Shown here in pieces: positions 1 to 6,056 of a stretch of 7,367 nucleotides of DNA. Position numbers and translations under genes: made by a program. Every line of letters begins with the position of its first letter. Positions within the stretch are counted from its first letter, which is position 1. Under the pieces are notes generated by a model that saw nothing but the letters and a program-made list of their open reading frames with translations, made no database searches and was not told the origin of the DNA. Source of the DNA: Elusimicrobiota bacterium (GTDB lineage Bacteria; Elusimicrobiota; Endomicrobiia; Endomicrobiales; Endomicrobiaceae); NCBI GenBank assembly GCA_031282945.1, contig JAITCX010000001.1:1-7367 (forward strand). Direction: 5' to 3'.

Positions 1-301
1 ATCCAATAACTTTCATTTTTGTTCCTTTTAAATATTTATTTGAGAGATTAAAAAAGTAAATTCTTTAACAACTTTTTAAATTGCAATTTTATTTTTCAAT
101 ATTAAAAATTAAAAATACCAAAATAAATTTTTTATTAAAAATTATGCAAGAAAATTTGAGGGAACGACCATTGAGATTGATTATTTTTCGTGCAGTTTCT
201 TATAGATTTAGAAGGACACTGAATTTTACTTTTACAAGTTTTATTATTATGGCATTTACTTTTGTTGTCGTTGCCGTGTCGTTTGTTGTTGTCGTGTCGT
301 A
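1..301. other. AT-rich intergenic stretch without a convincing gene
   Basis: This stretch is extremely A/T-rich up to about position 260. From 262 to 300 it changes to an imperfect tandem GTCGT/TTGTTG run that reads as Val/Ser-rich in one direction and Thr/Asn/Gln-rich in the other, which is typical of low-complexity DNA. A plus-strand frame is open from an ATG at 144 to a stop at 335. It has no Shine-Dalgarno sequence, and its end runs into the inverted repeat that starts near 302, so I do not call it a gene. No RNA gene or promoter stands out. Confidence 0.6.
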
Positions 302-529
302 CCCTTTCGGGCGCTCTTTTTATTTTTTAGCCTAGCGAAAGCGGCAAAGCGCCTGTCTATGCGAGAAATTTTTTTCGCCAAGAGGGCAAGTGAAACTGGA
401 AGTTTCGCTTGTCCTCACCCAGGCGGGCGTGGCAGAACAGACTGCTGTCTGTCACGTTAAGAGTAGAGTCGGCGCGGGGGCGAAAAAAATTTTCGCATGG
501 CGCGTGGCTAAAAAATAAAAAGGGAGCGC
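302..529 (+). ncRNA. Long nested inverted repeat; candidate structured RNA or MITE-like element
   Basis: The arms pair in layers. The outer arm 311-332 pairs with 506-529 (22 bp, one 2-base bulge). GCGCC at 349-353 pairs with GGCGC at 499-503. Bases 359-379 pair with 479-498 (20 bp, one bulged G at 365). Inside are two local hairpins. One is 382-416, a 16-bp stem with a GGA loop. The other is 428-456, a 12-bp stem with one bulged A and an ACTG loop. A small CCC-TTTC-GGG hairpin (302-311) abuts the left arm. Mismatches inside the local stems (386/412, 391/407, 432/452) are G:U on the plus strand but A:C on the minus strand, which favours a plus-strand transcript. The patch is more GC-rich than its surroundings. 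It matches no RNA family I recognise. It could instead be a non-autonomous mobile element with terminal inverted repeats, although I see no target-site duplication. The structure is clear; the function is unknown. Confidence 0.55.
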
Positions 530-552
530 AAAAAAAATATAGAGAAATGAGT

Positions 553-940
553 TAAAGAGAAAATTTTTTATGTCTTTTTCAAATAGAGAATTAAACTTTA
601 AGTGTCGTTAATTTTCTGTTTCTCTTTTAATAAAGAAAAAAGATATAAGTTGCAAGTGCCGTTAGAAAGTTTTATCTCTTTTTTAAAAAGAGAATTAAGC
701 TTTAAAGTGTCGTTAGAGTTTTGTTTCTTTTTCAAAAGAAATAATTTCAAACTCTTTTTTATAAAAGAGTAAAGCGCCGTTAGTTTTTCTGTTTCTCTTT
801 TTCCAAAAAGAGAAAAACGCTCTGCCTTTAGTTTTTCTGTTTCTCTTTTTTCAAAAAGAGAAAAACGCCCTGTCTTTAATTTTCTGTTTCGCTTTTTCAA
901 AAGAGAAATAATTTCCACTCTTTTTTACAAAAGAGACCCG
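553..940. repeat. Array of about 50-bp units, each centred on a CTCTTTTT/AAAAAGAG hairpin
   Basis: A recurring motif (G[TC]CGTTAG or a near variant) starts at 604, 658, 709, 776, 824 and 872, a spacing of 54, 51, 67, 48 and 48 bases. Between these motifs lie AT-rich hairpins. Two have perfect 11-bp stems with 2-base loops: 792-802 with 805-815, and 840-850 with 853-863. Others lie at 675-693, 751-770 and 918-935. Units 782-829 and 830-877 differ at only about three of 48 positions. The composite around 720-775 (hairpin, AAATAATTTC linker, second hairpin) recurs around 885-940. A minus-strand frame open from 918 to 598 simply reads through the 48-base period as a 16-residue Lys/Glu/Arg-rich repeat, so I treat it as a by-product of the repeat. 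A related inverted copy lies at 6824-6863. Confidence 0.75.
918..935 (-). terminator. Hairpin at the end of the gene cluster, possible weak terminator
   Basis: CTCTTTT (918-924) pairs with AAAAGAG (929-935) around a 4-base loop, and the stop codon of the permease gene (925-927) lies in that loop. Several similar hairpins with U-rich flanks follow downstream of the minus-strand operon, so the array may end transcription in either direction. The stems are AT-rich and weak compared with classical intrinsic terminators, and the same hairpin type also occurs in the rsmE leader. Terminator function is therefore only an inference. Confidence 0.3.
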
Positions 941-1887
941 CCCTCTAATAATCCTGCGATAAGCGGTATGCTCACAAATGCCGCCAAAAGCGACAGCACC
1001 GTCGCCAAAGCGGCCAGCTTATGATCCAGCCCATACTGCAAACTCAAAGCCAAAGTCATTATCATAACCGGCAGACCCGCCTCAAGCGTTGAAGCTTTCA
1101 GAGCAAGACCCGTGAGTCCCAAAAAATGCGCAATGAAAAAACCAATTATAGGCGAAACCACAATTTTTATTATGACTGCGGGAGCCGCCAAAGTGAAATC
1201 TTTTAAGCGCGGAACTTTTAAACACAGTCCAACGCTAAAAATCATCAGTGGAATGACGGGCGCCGACAACATCGTTAAAACCGTTAAAATGGGATGCGGC
1301 AGGCGTGCGCCCAAACCGCAAAAATTTGCAATGAAAGCCAAAACCAATGCCCAAATAGGCGGATTTAAAAGTATCGTTTTCAAGCCGCGTTTTATCCCGC
1401 CAAAAATTTCTTTTTGTCTGGGGACCGCGCCGAAATAGGCGGCAATCGCCGCCCCCACCGTCCACATAAGCGTTCCCGCTCCTAAAAAATCATACATCAA
1501 TGGAAATTTTTCGGCGCTCTGGCCGTAGAGGGTTGTCAAGATAGGCAAACCAAAAAATGTAACATTGCCAAAAGTTGCAGTCAATAATAAAGCGCCGCGT
1601 TGGCGGCGCCTTATGCGTACAAACAAACCCATTATATTGATGACAAAATATGTCAAAACTAAAACTACTAAAACCGTAAGTATCGCGCTCAATGGAAAAA
1701 ATATTGTGTTGCGATCTATAGCCATCGTGGAGATAACCCTAAAACACAATGCCGGCATCATAAACTTTATCACGATAGCGTTTATAACCCGCCGCGCCGT
1801 ATCGGCGTCTATTTGCGCAGGCTTTAAAATTTGAAATAAAACCCCGAGCGCGATAATAACAAAAAACGAAAATAAATTTTCTATCAT
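925..1887 (-). CDS. AEC-family permease (auxin efflux carrier type)
   Basis: This is a 320-residue integral inner-membrane protein with about ten hydrophobic segments, roughly 4-21, 33-53, 62-88, 98-122, 131-153, 174-193, 197-224, 232-258, 262-284 and 288-314. Family hallmarks are GNVTFFGLP at 107-115 in the first half, an NPP turn at 175-177, and a GLPVMIMTLAL...YGLD block at 271-288. Length and layout fit bacterial AEC transporters, which export or exchange carboxylates such as malate; the substrate cannot be read from sequence. The ATG lies one base beyond the TGA of the HAD gene (TGA-A-ATG), so translation is probably coupled, and no separate ribosome-binding site is evident. The stop codon and last few codons (SLL-stop) lie inside a hairpin repeat unit, which suggests the repeat set the present C-terminus. 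It is the last gene of the cluster. Confidence 0.88.
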   Translation of the reverse strand: MIENLFSFFVIIALGVLFQILKPAQIDADTARRVINAIVIKFMMPALCFRVISTMAIDRNTIFFPLSAILTVLVVLVLTYFVINIMGLFVRIRRRQRGALLLTATFGNVTFFGLPILTTLYGQSAEKFPLMYDFLGAGTLMWTVGAAIAAYFGAVPRQKEIFGGIKRGLKTILLNPPIWALVLAFIANFCGLGARLPHPILTVLTMLSAPVIPLMIFSVGLCLKVPRLKDFTLAAPAVIIKIVVSPIIGFFIAHFLGLTGLALKASTLEAGLPVMIMTLALSLQYGLDHKLAALATVLSLLAAFVSIPLIAGLLEGGSLL

Positions 1888-1888
1888 T

Positions 1889-2500
1889 TCAAATATTGTC
1901 TATGCCAAATGATAAAAGATCGCGGCGGGCGGCGGCGGCCGTGGTAAAAACCTCGCCGTAAAGTCCAGCTTTTTTTGCGCCTTCCACATTTTCCACCCTA
2001 TCGTCAAAGAAAATGCTTTCTTGCGGGGAGATATTAAATTTATCGCACAACAATTTATAAATTTTCACATCCGGTTTTATAACCCCCACAAAAGATGAAA
2101 CGACAAACCCGTCCAGCAATTTTTGAAAGTTAAACTTATCAAACATTTCTTTCGTTTTATCAAAAGCAAAATTTGAAAGGCCGAAAAGTTTATAGCCAGC
2201 CCGCTTTAAATCTTTAGCTAAAGCAATGGTCTCTGGAATTTCAACGATAGCGTCAATCCAATTGTCATTATAATAACTCAGCATTTGCGCATACTGCGGA
2301 AACTCTTTTATGCGCCGCTTAATAAGATCATAATAAGAACTCAATCCCATATCCGCCTCGTATGAAAGTTCCTCTTTGTTTATCTCCAGAAAAAATTTTT
2401 CCATAGCTTCTTTATTTGGAAAATACTTTTTAAAAATATTAAACGGCACATACTTTATAAACACGCCCTCAAAATCAAAAACAATATTTTTTATAGCCAT
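1889..2500 (-). CDS. HAD-superfamily hydrolase, subfamily IA (YihX-like phosphatase)
   Basis: This is a 203-residue soluble protein with the four HAD motifs in order. Motif I is VFDFEGV with the presumed nucleophile D9. Motif II is LSN with S109. Motif III is VIKPD with K142. Motif IV is FFDDR with D166 and D167. An alpha-helical cap lies between motifs I and II, at about residues 15-95, as in class C1 HADs. Length and the SNFAFD and FDDRVENVEGAKKAGL blocks resemble the YihX/HAD-IA variant 3 group, which dephosphorylates sugar phosphates and similar metabolites; the actual substrate is unknown. One oddity is residue D+2 of motif I, the usual acid/base Asp: here it is Glu (E11). Some relatives carry Gly or Asn there. 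The start is three bases after the stop of the M23 gene, with only a weak ribosome-binding site, so it is probably coupled to the upstream gene. Confidence 0.85.
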   Translation of the reverse strand: MAIKNIVFDFEGVFIKYVPFNIFKKYFPNKEAMEKFFLEINKEELSYEADMGLSSYYDLIKRRIKEFPQYAQMLSYYNDNWIDAIVEIPETIALAKDLKRAGYKLFGLSNFAFDKTKEMFDKFNFQKLLDGFVVSSFVGVIKPDVKIYKLLCDKFNISPQESIFFDDRVENVEGAKKAGLYGEVFTTAAAARRDLLSFGIDNI

Positions 2501-2503
2501 AAA

Positions 2504-3727
2504 TTAGCTCTCAAGAAAATTTTTATATTTCGCAACAAGTTCTTTAAAAGCGGGCATATCAATCGGCAAGAGCTTGACGCCGTTAATTCTCCTATCGCGC
2601 AAAGTTAAAAAGTTTAGAGGAGTTCCGTTCAACCTTATCCTAAAATCCAAATGCGGACCAGTCGCATATCCCGTCATCCCCACATAACCTATAACCTGCC
2701 CCTGCTTCACAACCGCCCCGCGCCTAATGCGATCCCCAAACCTAGACAAATGCGCATAAGCCGTTTCATATCCGCGCTGATGCGTTATAATCACATAATT
2801 GCCGCTAGCCTTATTGTTGCCCACAGCTTTAACGACGCCGTCGGCCACTGAGGAGACCGGCGTTCCCTGCGGAGCGGCATAGTCTATGCCCAAATGAGGG
2901 CGGACATATTTTAAAATGGGATGCATTCTAGAACGCGAAAAATATGAGCTAATGCGCCTGTATTGCAAGGGGGCGCTCAAGAACATATTCTTGAGGGAAT
3001 TGCCGTCTAAATCATAATACCCTTTACGTTTCCCGTCTGCGCTTTCATAATAAATTGCCGTAAGAAGTTTGCGGGACGATTTATAGCTGGCCGCTCTAAT
3101 GATAACAGACTCGGCGGCTTTTGTTTTATTTACAACTTTCTGTTCATAGATAATTCTGTACTGGTCGCCTTTTTGCGTCTCCGTGAGAAAGTCAAATTGC
3201 GATTCAAAAATATCTGCAAATTTTAAAATTGTGTCTCCGCTAATGCCGTCATTGATCATCGCCTCCCACAGCGACGACCCCTCAATAGAACCGCCTTTTT
3301 CATACGTCTCCAGATTATAACCTAAGACATGCACAGAGCTTGTCAAATTTTGAGTGGACGCCTCTTTTTTTATAAGCACAAATTTATCTTTCTCGGAACT
3401 TTGCGGATAATATGCAAAAGCAAACCACTCATCATTTTGATCTACATACACCTCATAGAAATCGCCCGGCTTATATTTATTTATGTTTATGTGTTTTCTC
3501 AGTTCGGCGATTATAGGGTTATAAACTTCTTGCGGCAGTTTAGTTTTAGGGAAAGTGGTGAAAATTAAGTCCCCCTCTCCAATCACAACTCTGTCTGCAT
3601 TAAAATCATCTTCGGGCATGCTTTCAATTGGCAGCTTAGAAATTTTAATCCACAGCGCAGTTCCAACAATTGCGGCGCAAACAAAAATTAAAATTATATA
3701 ACGTAGAATTTTATTGGTTTTCATCAT
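2504..3727 (-). CDS. MepM/Csd3-like M23 murein endopeptidase, membrane-anchored
   Basis: This is a 407-residue protein with one N-terminal membrane segment (about 8-27), a LysM/OapA-like region (about 45-125), a Csd3-type second domain (about 145-258, with QKGD and YEQ) and a LytM/M23 domain (about 268-376). Such enzymes cut peptide cross-links in periplasmic murein. Metal and catalytic positions seen are H278 and D282 (HLGID), H326 (YAHL) and H359 in GPHLD. The usual second His of HxH is Asp (D361), a change I recall from other MepM-like proteins, so activity is likely but unproven. I chose the ATG at 3727. It has TAAGG (3734-3738) 6 bases upstream, overlapping the ridA stop; a TTG at 3733 touches that site and is unlikely, and an ATG at 3724 is a less likely alternative. 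It is paralogous to the protein at 4280-5512. Confidence 0.88.
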   Translation of the reverse strand: MMKTNKILRYIILIFVCAAIVGTALWIKISKLPIESMPEDDFNADRVVIGEGDLIFTTFPKTKLPQEVYNPIIAELRKHININKYKPGDFYEVYVDQNDEWFAFAYYPQSSEKDKFVLIKKEASTQNLTSSVHVLGYNLETYEKGGSIEGSSLWEAMINDGISGDTILKFADIFESQFDFLTETQKGDQYRIIYEQKVVNKTKAAESVIIRAASYKSSRKLLTAIYYESADGKRKGYYDLDGNSLKNMFLSAPLQYRRISSYFSRSRMHPILKYVRPHLGIDYAAPQGTPVSSVADGVVKAVGNNKASGNYVIITHQRGYETAYAHLSRFGDRIRRGAVVKQGQVIGYVGMTGYATGPHLDFRIRLNGTPLNFLTLRDRRINGVKLLPIDMPAFKELVAKYKNFLES

Positions 3728-3735
3728 CGTCAACC

Positions 3736-4119
3736 TTAAGCATTTTTTACATAGACTACCGCTTCAATTTCCACAAGCGCATCTTTTGGGAGCTTTGAAA
3801 CTTCAACGCAGGCTCGGGCAGGTTTATGATCGCCGAAAAAATTGCCGTAGATTTCATTGACGACTGCAAAATCTTTCAGATCTGTTAAAAATATTCCGCA
3901 TCTTACCACATCGCTCACAGCCGACCCTGCCGCCTCTATGATAGCTTTAATGTTGGCAAGACTTTGAACGGTTTGTTCTTTTATCCCGCCTGAAACAATA
4001 GCTAAAGTTTTTGGATCCATTGGAAGTTGACCCGAGATAAAAAGTAAATTTCCGGTTTGAACCGCCTGACTATAAGGCCCGATTGCCGCCGGCGCATCTT
4101 TTGAATTAATAATTTTCAT
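3736..4119 (-). CDS. ridA: RidA family enamine/imine deaminase
   Basis: This 127-residue protein is full length for the Rid/YjgF/YER057c family. RidA proteins hydrolyse reactive 2-aminoacrylate and related enamines or imines formed by PLP enzymes, releasing ammonia, and act as cytosolic trimers. Visible family features are IGPYSQAV at 13-20, FISGQLPMD at 28-36, and the signature PARACVEVSKLPKDALVEIEA at about 100-120. That signature includes the substrate-binding Arg (R102) and the conserved Glu pair E117/E119, so it looks like a catalytic RidA rather than an inactive Rid subgroup. The start is supported by a strong Shine-Dalgarno GGGGAGA (4124-4130), 4 bases before the ATG. The gene sits between two M23 paralogues. 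A 160-base gap with a possible promoter precedes it, so it may be expressed partly on its own. Confidence 0.93.
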   Translation of the reverse strand: MKIINSKDAPAAIGPYSQAVQTGNLLFISGQLPMDPKTLAIVSGGIKEQTVQSLANIKAIIEAAGSAVSDVVRCGIFLTDLKDFAVVNEIYGNFFGDHKPARACVEVSKLPKDALVEIEAVVYVKNA

Positions 4120-4130
4120 GGTGTCTCCCC

Positions 4131-4187
4131 TTTATTTGCCAACTCATTAAAAAGTCCGCATATTTTTTTAGATAACTCCCTAAAATT
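4131..4187 (-). pseudogene. Decayed C-terminal scrap of a third M23-like gene
   Basis: Read on the minus strand, 4187 downwards gives NFRELSKKYADF, then after a one-base frame slip NELANKG. The protein at 4280-5512 ends with EFQELVKKYADFFDEPLNKDG, and the M23 protein at 2504-3727 ends with AFKELVAKYKNFLES. The match is also clear at nucleotide level: CTCATnAAAAA...TCnGCATATTTTTTTA occurs at 4143-4170 and again around 4308-4335. A stop codon (4188-4190) lies immediately upstream in frame, and no start is possible. I infer a remnant of a duplicated M23 gene, or a partial copy of the 3' end of the neighbouring gene. The ridA Shine-Dalgarno lies directly at its edge. The match is short, so chance or gene conversion cannot be ruled out. 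Confidence 0.6.
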
Positions 4188-4227
4188 TTAGAGCGCTTTT
4201 GCGTTTTCAATTTTATGGAGCCGTATA

Positions 4228-4255
4228 ATTTTATAAAATAATTTTTCCGTTACAA
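4228..4255 (-). promoter_or_regulatory. Possible sigma70-type promoter before ridA
   Basis: On the minus strand, TTGTAA (4250-4255) is followed after 16 bases by TAAAAT (4228-4233). This would start transcription near 4220 and give a leader of about 100 bases before ridA. The 160-base gap is the only large one inside the cluster, which makes an internal promoter plausible. The region is so A/T-rich that such matches arise easily, so this is weak. The leader includes a perfect palindrome CTAAAATTTTAG (4180-4191). Confidence 0.3.
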
Positions 4256-4279
4256 CTTAAAATTTTGCATAAATAATTT

Positions 4280-5512
4280 TTACTGAGCGCCGTCTTTATT
4301 TAAAGGCTCATCAAAAAAATCTGCATATTTTTTTACTAGTTCCTGAAATTCCGTTCTGCTTGCCGCATCTATTGTATCTGTTGGAAGTTGAGCAAAATTC
4401 GAAAACAGCAGCGGACGGTATCCCGATTGAGTTACATCAAAAAGCAAATGCGTTTTATCTGTAAACCCTGTTCTGCCGACGTACCCAATTACCTGTCCTT
4501 GCGCCACCCGCATACCCGCCCTTATATTTGGGGCAAATGCATCCAAATGCGCATAAGAGCTTTCAATGTCTTGTTTATGGACAATAACTACTTGATTTCC
4601 AAAATCCCCATTGTCAAAAGCGCTCTTAACTATTCCGTCTGCAACGCTTACAACGGGAACGCCTTGACGCGTGACAAATTCCATTGATAAGTTGCGCAAT
4701 GTATATTTTGAAATTGGAAACCACCCGTATTTTGCAAAGTATGGGGCAAGCTGTCTATAAGTAAAAGGCGAAGCTAAAAACTCGCGTTTAACTGAGCGCC
4801 CGCGCAAATCAAAATATCCAAACTCTCGTTCATCGGCGCTTTTAAAATAAACCGCATTGAGAGTTCTCCTATCTGTTTTATATTGCACAGCTACAACTCT
4901 AAAGTTTGTGACCATATTTTTTTTTCTTACAATTTCCTGCTCGTATAAAACTTTAAACGCATCGCCTTTTTGAGCATCCGCTAGCAAATCTATCTGCCCA
5001 GAAAATATCTCTGCAAACAAACTTATCACATTTGGATCAATGCCGCTTTCTCTCATTTGCCGCCACAAATTATCCTCTACAATGCCGCCTTTAACGACAG
5101 TGATAAAATCCGTAGCTAGCATTTTCATAGACGAAGTTATATTTCCTTTTTTGTCTTTTTTTATAAGGTAAAATTTATTGGCGCCGACAGGATAGTATGC
5201 AAAGGAAAACCAAGAATCCGAATCTGGATAAAATGAGATTTCAAAAAAATCTCCCGCATGGATATCGTTTAAATCCATATATTGTTTTAAATGTTTTAAA
5301 ATTAAATCATAGTCCAAAACGGGCAGACGGCTGAGCGCAAAACTTGTGGCTAGCATATCGTTTTGTTCTATTACAATTTTTTGAGTATCAAAAGTCGGCT
5401 CAACAGGCGAATAGATAGCAAGTCCTGAAACTTTTATGTCCAGAATTATCGCCACAATAGCCAAACACAAAAATGTAAAGGCTGTGTACCTAAAAACTTT
5501 ATTTACATTCAT
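4280..5512 (-). CDS. MepM/Csd3-like M23 homologue with degenerate active site (probable pseudoenzyme)
   Basis: This is a 410-residue protein with the same architecture as the M23 protein at 2504-3727: N-terminal membrane segment (about 8-27), LysM/OapA-like region (about 45-122), Csd3-type domain (about 140-258, QKGD at 181-184, YEQ at 190-192) and LytM domain (about 268-370). The metal ligands are changed: the usual HxxxD is NLSME (N274, E278), and the GPHLH/GPHLD position is KTHLL (H355 kept, second ligand L357). YAHL with H322 and the GQVIGYVG strand are retained, so the fold is probably intact. Loss of ligands without stops or frameshifts suggests a non-catalytic scaffold or regulator, comparable in principle to the degenerate LytM proteins EnvC and NlpD. 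The ATG at 5512 has no obvious Shine-Dalgarno. It lies 29 bases downstream of the DUF4833-like gene. Confidence 0.87.
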   Translation of the reverse strand: MNVNKVFRYTAFTFLCLAIVAIILDIKVSGLAIYSPVEPTFDTQKIVIEQNDMLATSFALSRLPVLDYDLILKHLKQYMDLNDIHAGDFFEISFYPDSDSWFSFAYYPVGANKFYLIKKDKKGNITSSMKMLATDFITVVKGGIVEDNLWRQMRESGIDPNVISLFAEIFSGQIDLLADAQKGDAFKVLYEQEIVRKKNMVTNFRVVAVQYKTDRRTLNAVYFKSADEREFGYFDLRGRSVKREFLASPFTYRQLAPYFAKYGWFPISKYTLRNLSMEFVTRQGVPVVSVADGIVKSAFDNGDFGNQVVIVHKQDIESSYAHLDAFAPNIRAGMRVAQGQVIGYVGRTGFTDKTHLLFDVTQSGYRPLLFSNFAQLPTDTIDAASRTEFQELVKKYADFFDEPLNKDGAQ

Positions 5513-5541
5513 GGTCTTTTAACGCTCTTTTATTTTATTAT

Positions 5542-6042
5542 TTAATCCCCTGAAATTCGTTCTTCCACATTTTGACCGCTTGCAATATCTTGGCCGTCCA
5601 GCCTTATATAATCCACGCTCATAGATCCTTTTGTTGCAACATAAACTCTAGACAGATATGCAGGTTTGCCGTTTATATCCACCTTAGCTTTAGGCTGGCC
5701 GTTTACAAAAACTATCGTTATCGGTTTATTTTTAACTTGTTTCGGTTTTAAGGTCAGAGTATAATTCCCATTAGCGTCTTTTTTAACGGAATAGCCGTAC
5801 GCTTGTTTTTGGAAAATGCTAAGTTCTTCGCGCTGACCGTTTTTAGCAAGCAGCACCCAATAAGCGTCTATTGGATCTTTAGCATTTATTGTGCCGTCAT
5901 CATTTAACACAACATCATATTCCACAATATTTGCATTTAAGCTTCTTTCAATTTTAAACAGTTCTTTTGAGGCTGCATTTGCAATTTCCAAAGCCAAAAA
6001 CAAAACAAAAACCACACATAAAACAGAATAAAACTTTTTCAT
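5542..6042 (-). CDS. Secreted DUF4833-like protein of unknown function
   Basis: This is a 166-residue protein with a classical Sec signal peptide: MKK followed by a hydrophobic core at about 5-20, with likely cleavage after ANA (residues 21-23). There is no lipobox Cys, so the mature protein of about 143 residues should be periplasmic. The mature part begins with FKIERSLNANIVEYDV, followed by DPIDAYWVLLAKNG and AYGYSV. From memory this resembles the DUF4833 family, whose function is not known. The remainder looks like a compact beta-rich domain (TLTLKP, ITIVFVNGQPKAKVDINGKPAYLSRVYV). The start is well supported by GGAGGAG just upstream of the ATG. It lies 14 bases after rsmE and ahead of the two M23 genes, so a cell-envelope role is a reasonable inference. 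The family assignment is moderate; a secreted coding gene is near certain. Confidence 0.82.
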   Translation of the reverse strand: MKKFYSVLCVVFVLFLALEIANAASKELFKIERSLNANIVEYDVVLNDDGTINAKDPIDAYWVLLAKNGQREELSIFQKQAYGYSVKKDANGNYTLTLKPKQVKNKPITIVFVNGQPKAKVDINGKPAYLSRVYVATKGSMSVDYIRLDGQDIASGQNVEERISGD

Positions 6043-6056
6043 TTCTCCTCCAACAA

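Noticed and set aside
81..335. Plus-strand open frame of 84 codons
   Set aside because: It starts at TTG (or an ATG at 144) without a Shine-Dalgarno, contains a low-complexity Val/Ser run from the GTCGT repeats, and ends inside the inverted repeat.
598..918. Minus-strand open frame of 106 codons with 16-residue repeats
   Set aside because: It is the translation of the 48-base hairpin repeat units, starts at a GTG without a ribosome-binding site, and has a biased Lys/Glu/Arg/Ser content.
553..940. CRISPR array
   Set aside because: Units are degenerate hairpins of varying length (48-67 bases) without constant repeats separated by unique spacers, and no cas genes are present.
1112..1438. Plus-strand open frame inside the permease gene
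   Set aside because: It is antisense to a strongly supported AEC gene, with no family features; the same holds for the other overlapping frames inside the M23, RsmE and DUF4833-like genes.
4227..4282. Near-direct AT repeat AATTTT..ATAAA(A)TAATTTTT on both sides of 4255
   Set aside because: It is about 20 bases of almost pure A/T, which is likely by chance in this gap.
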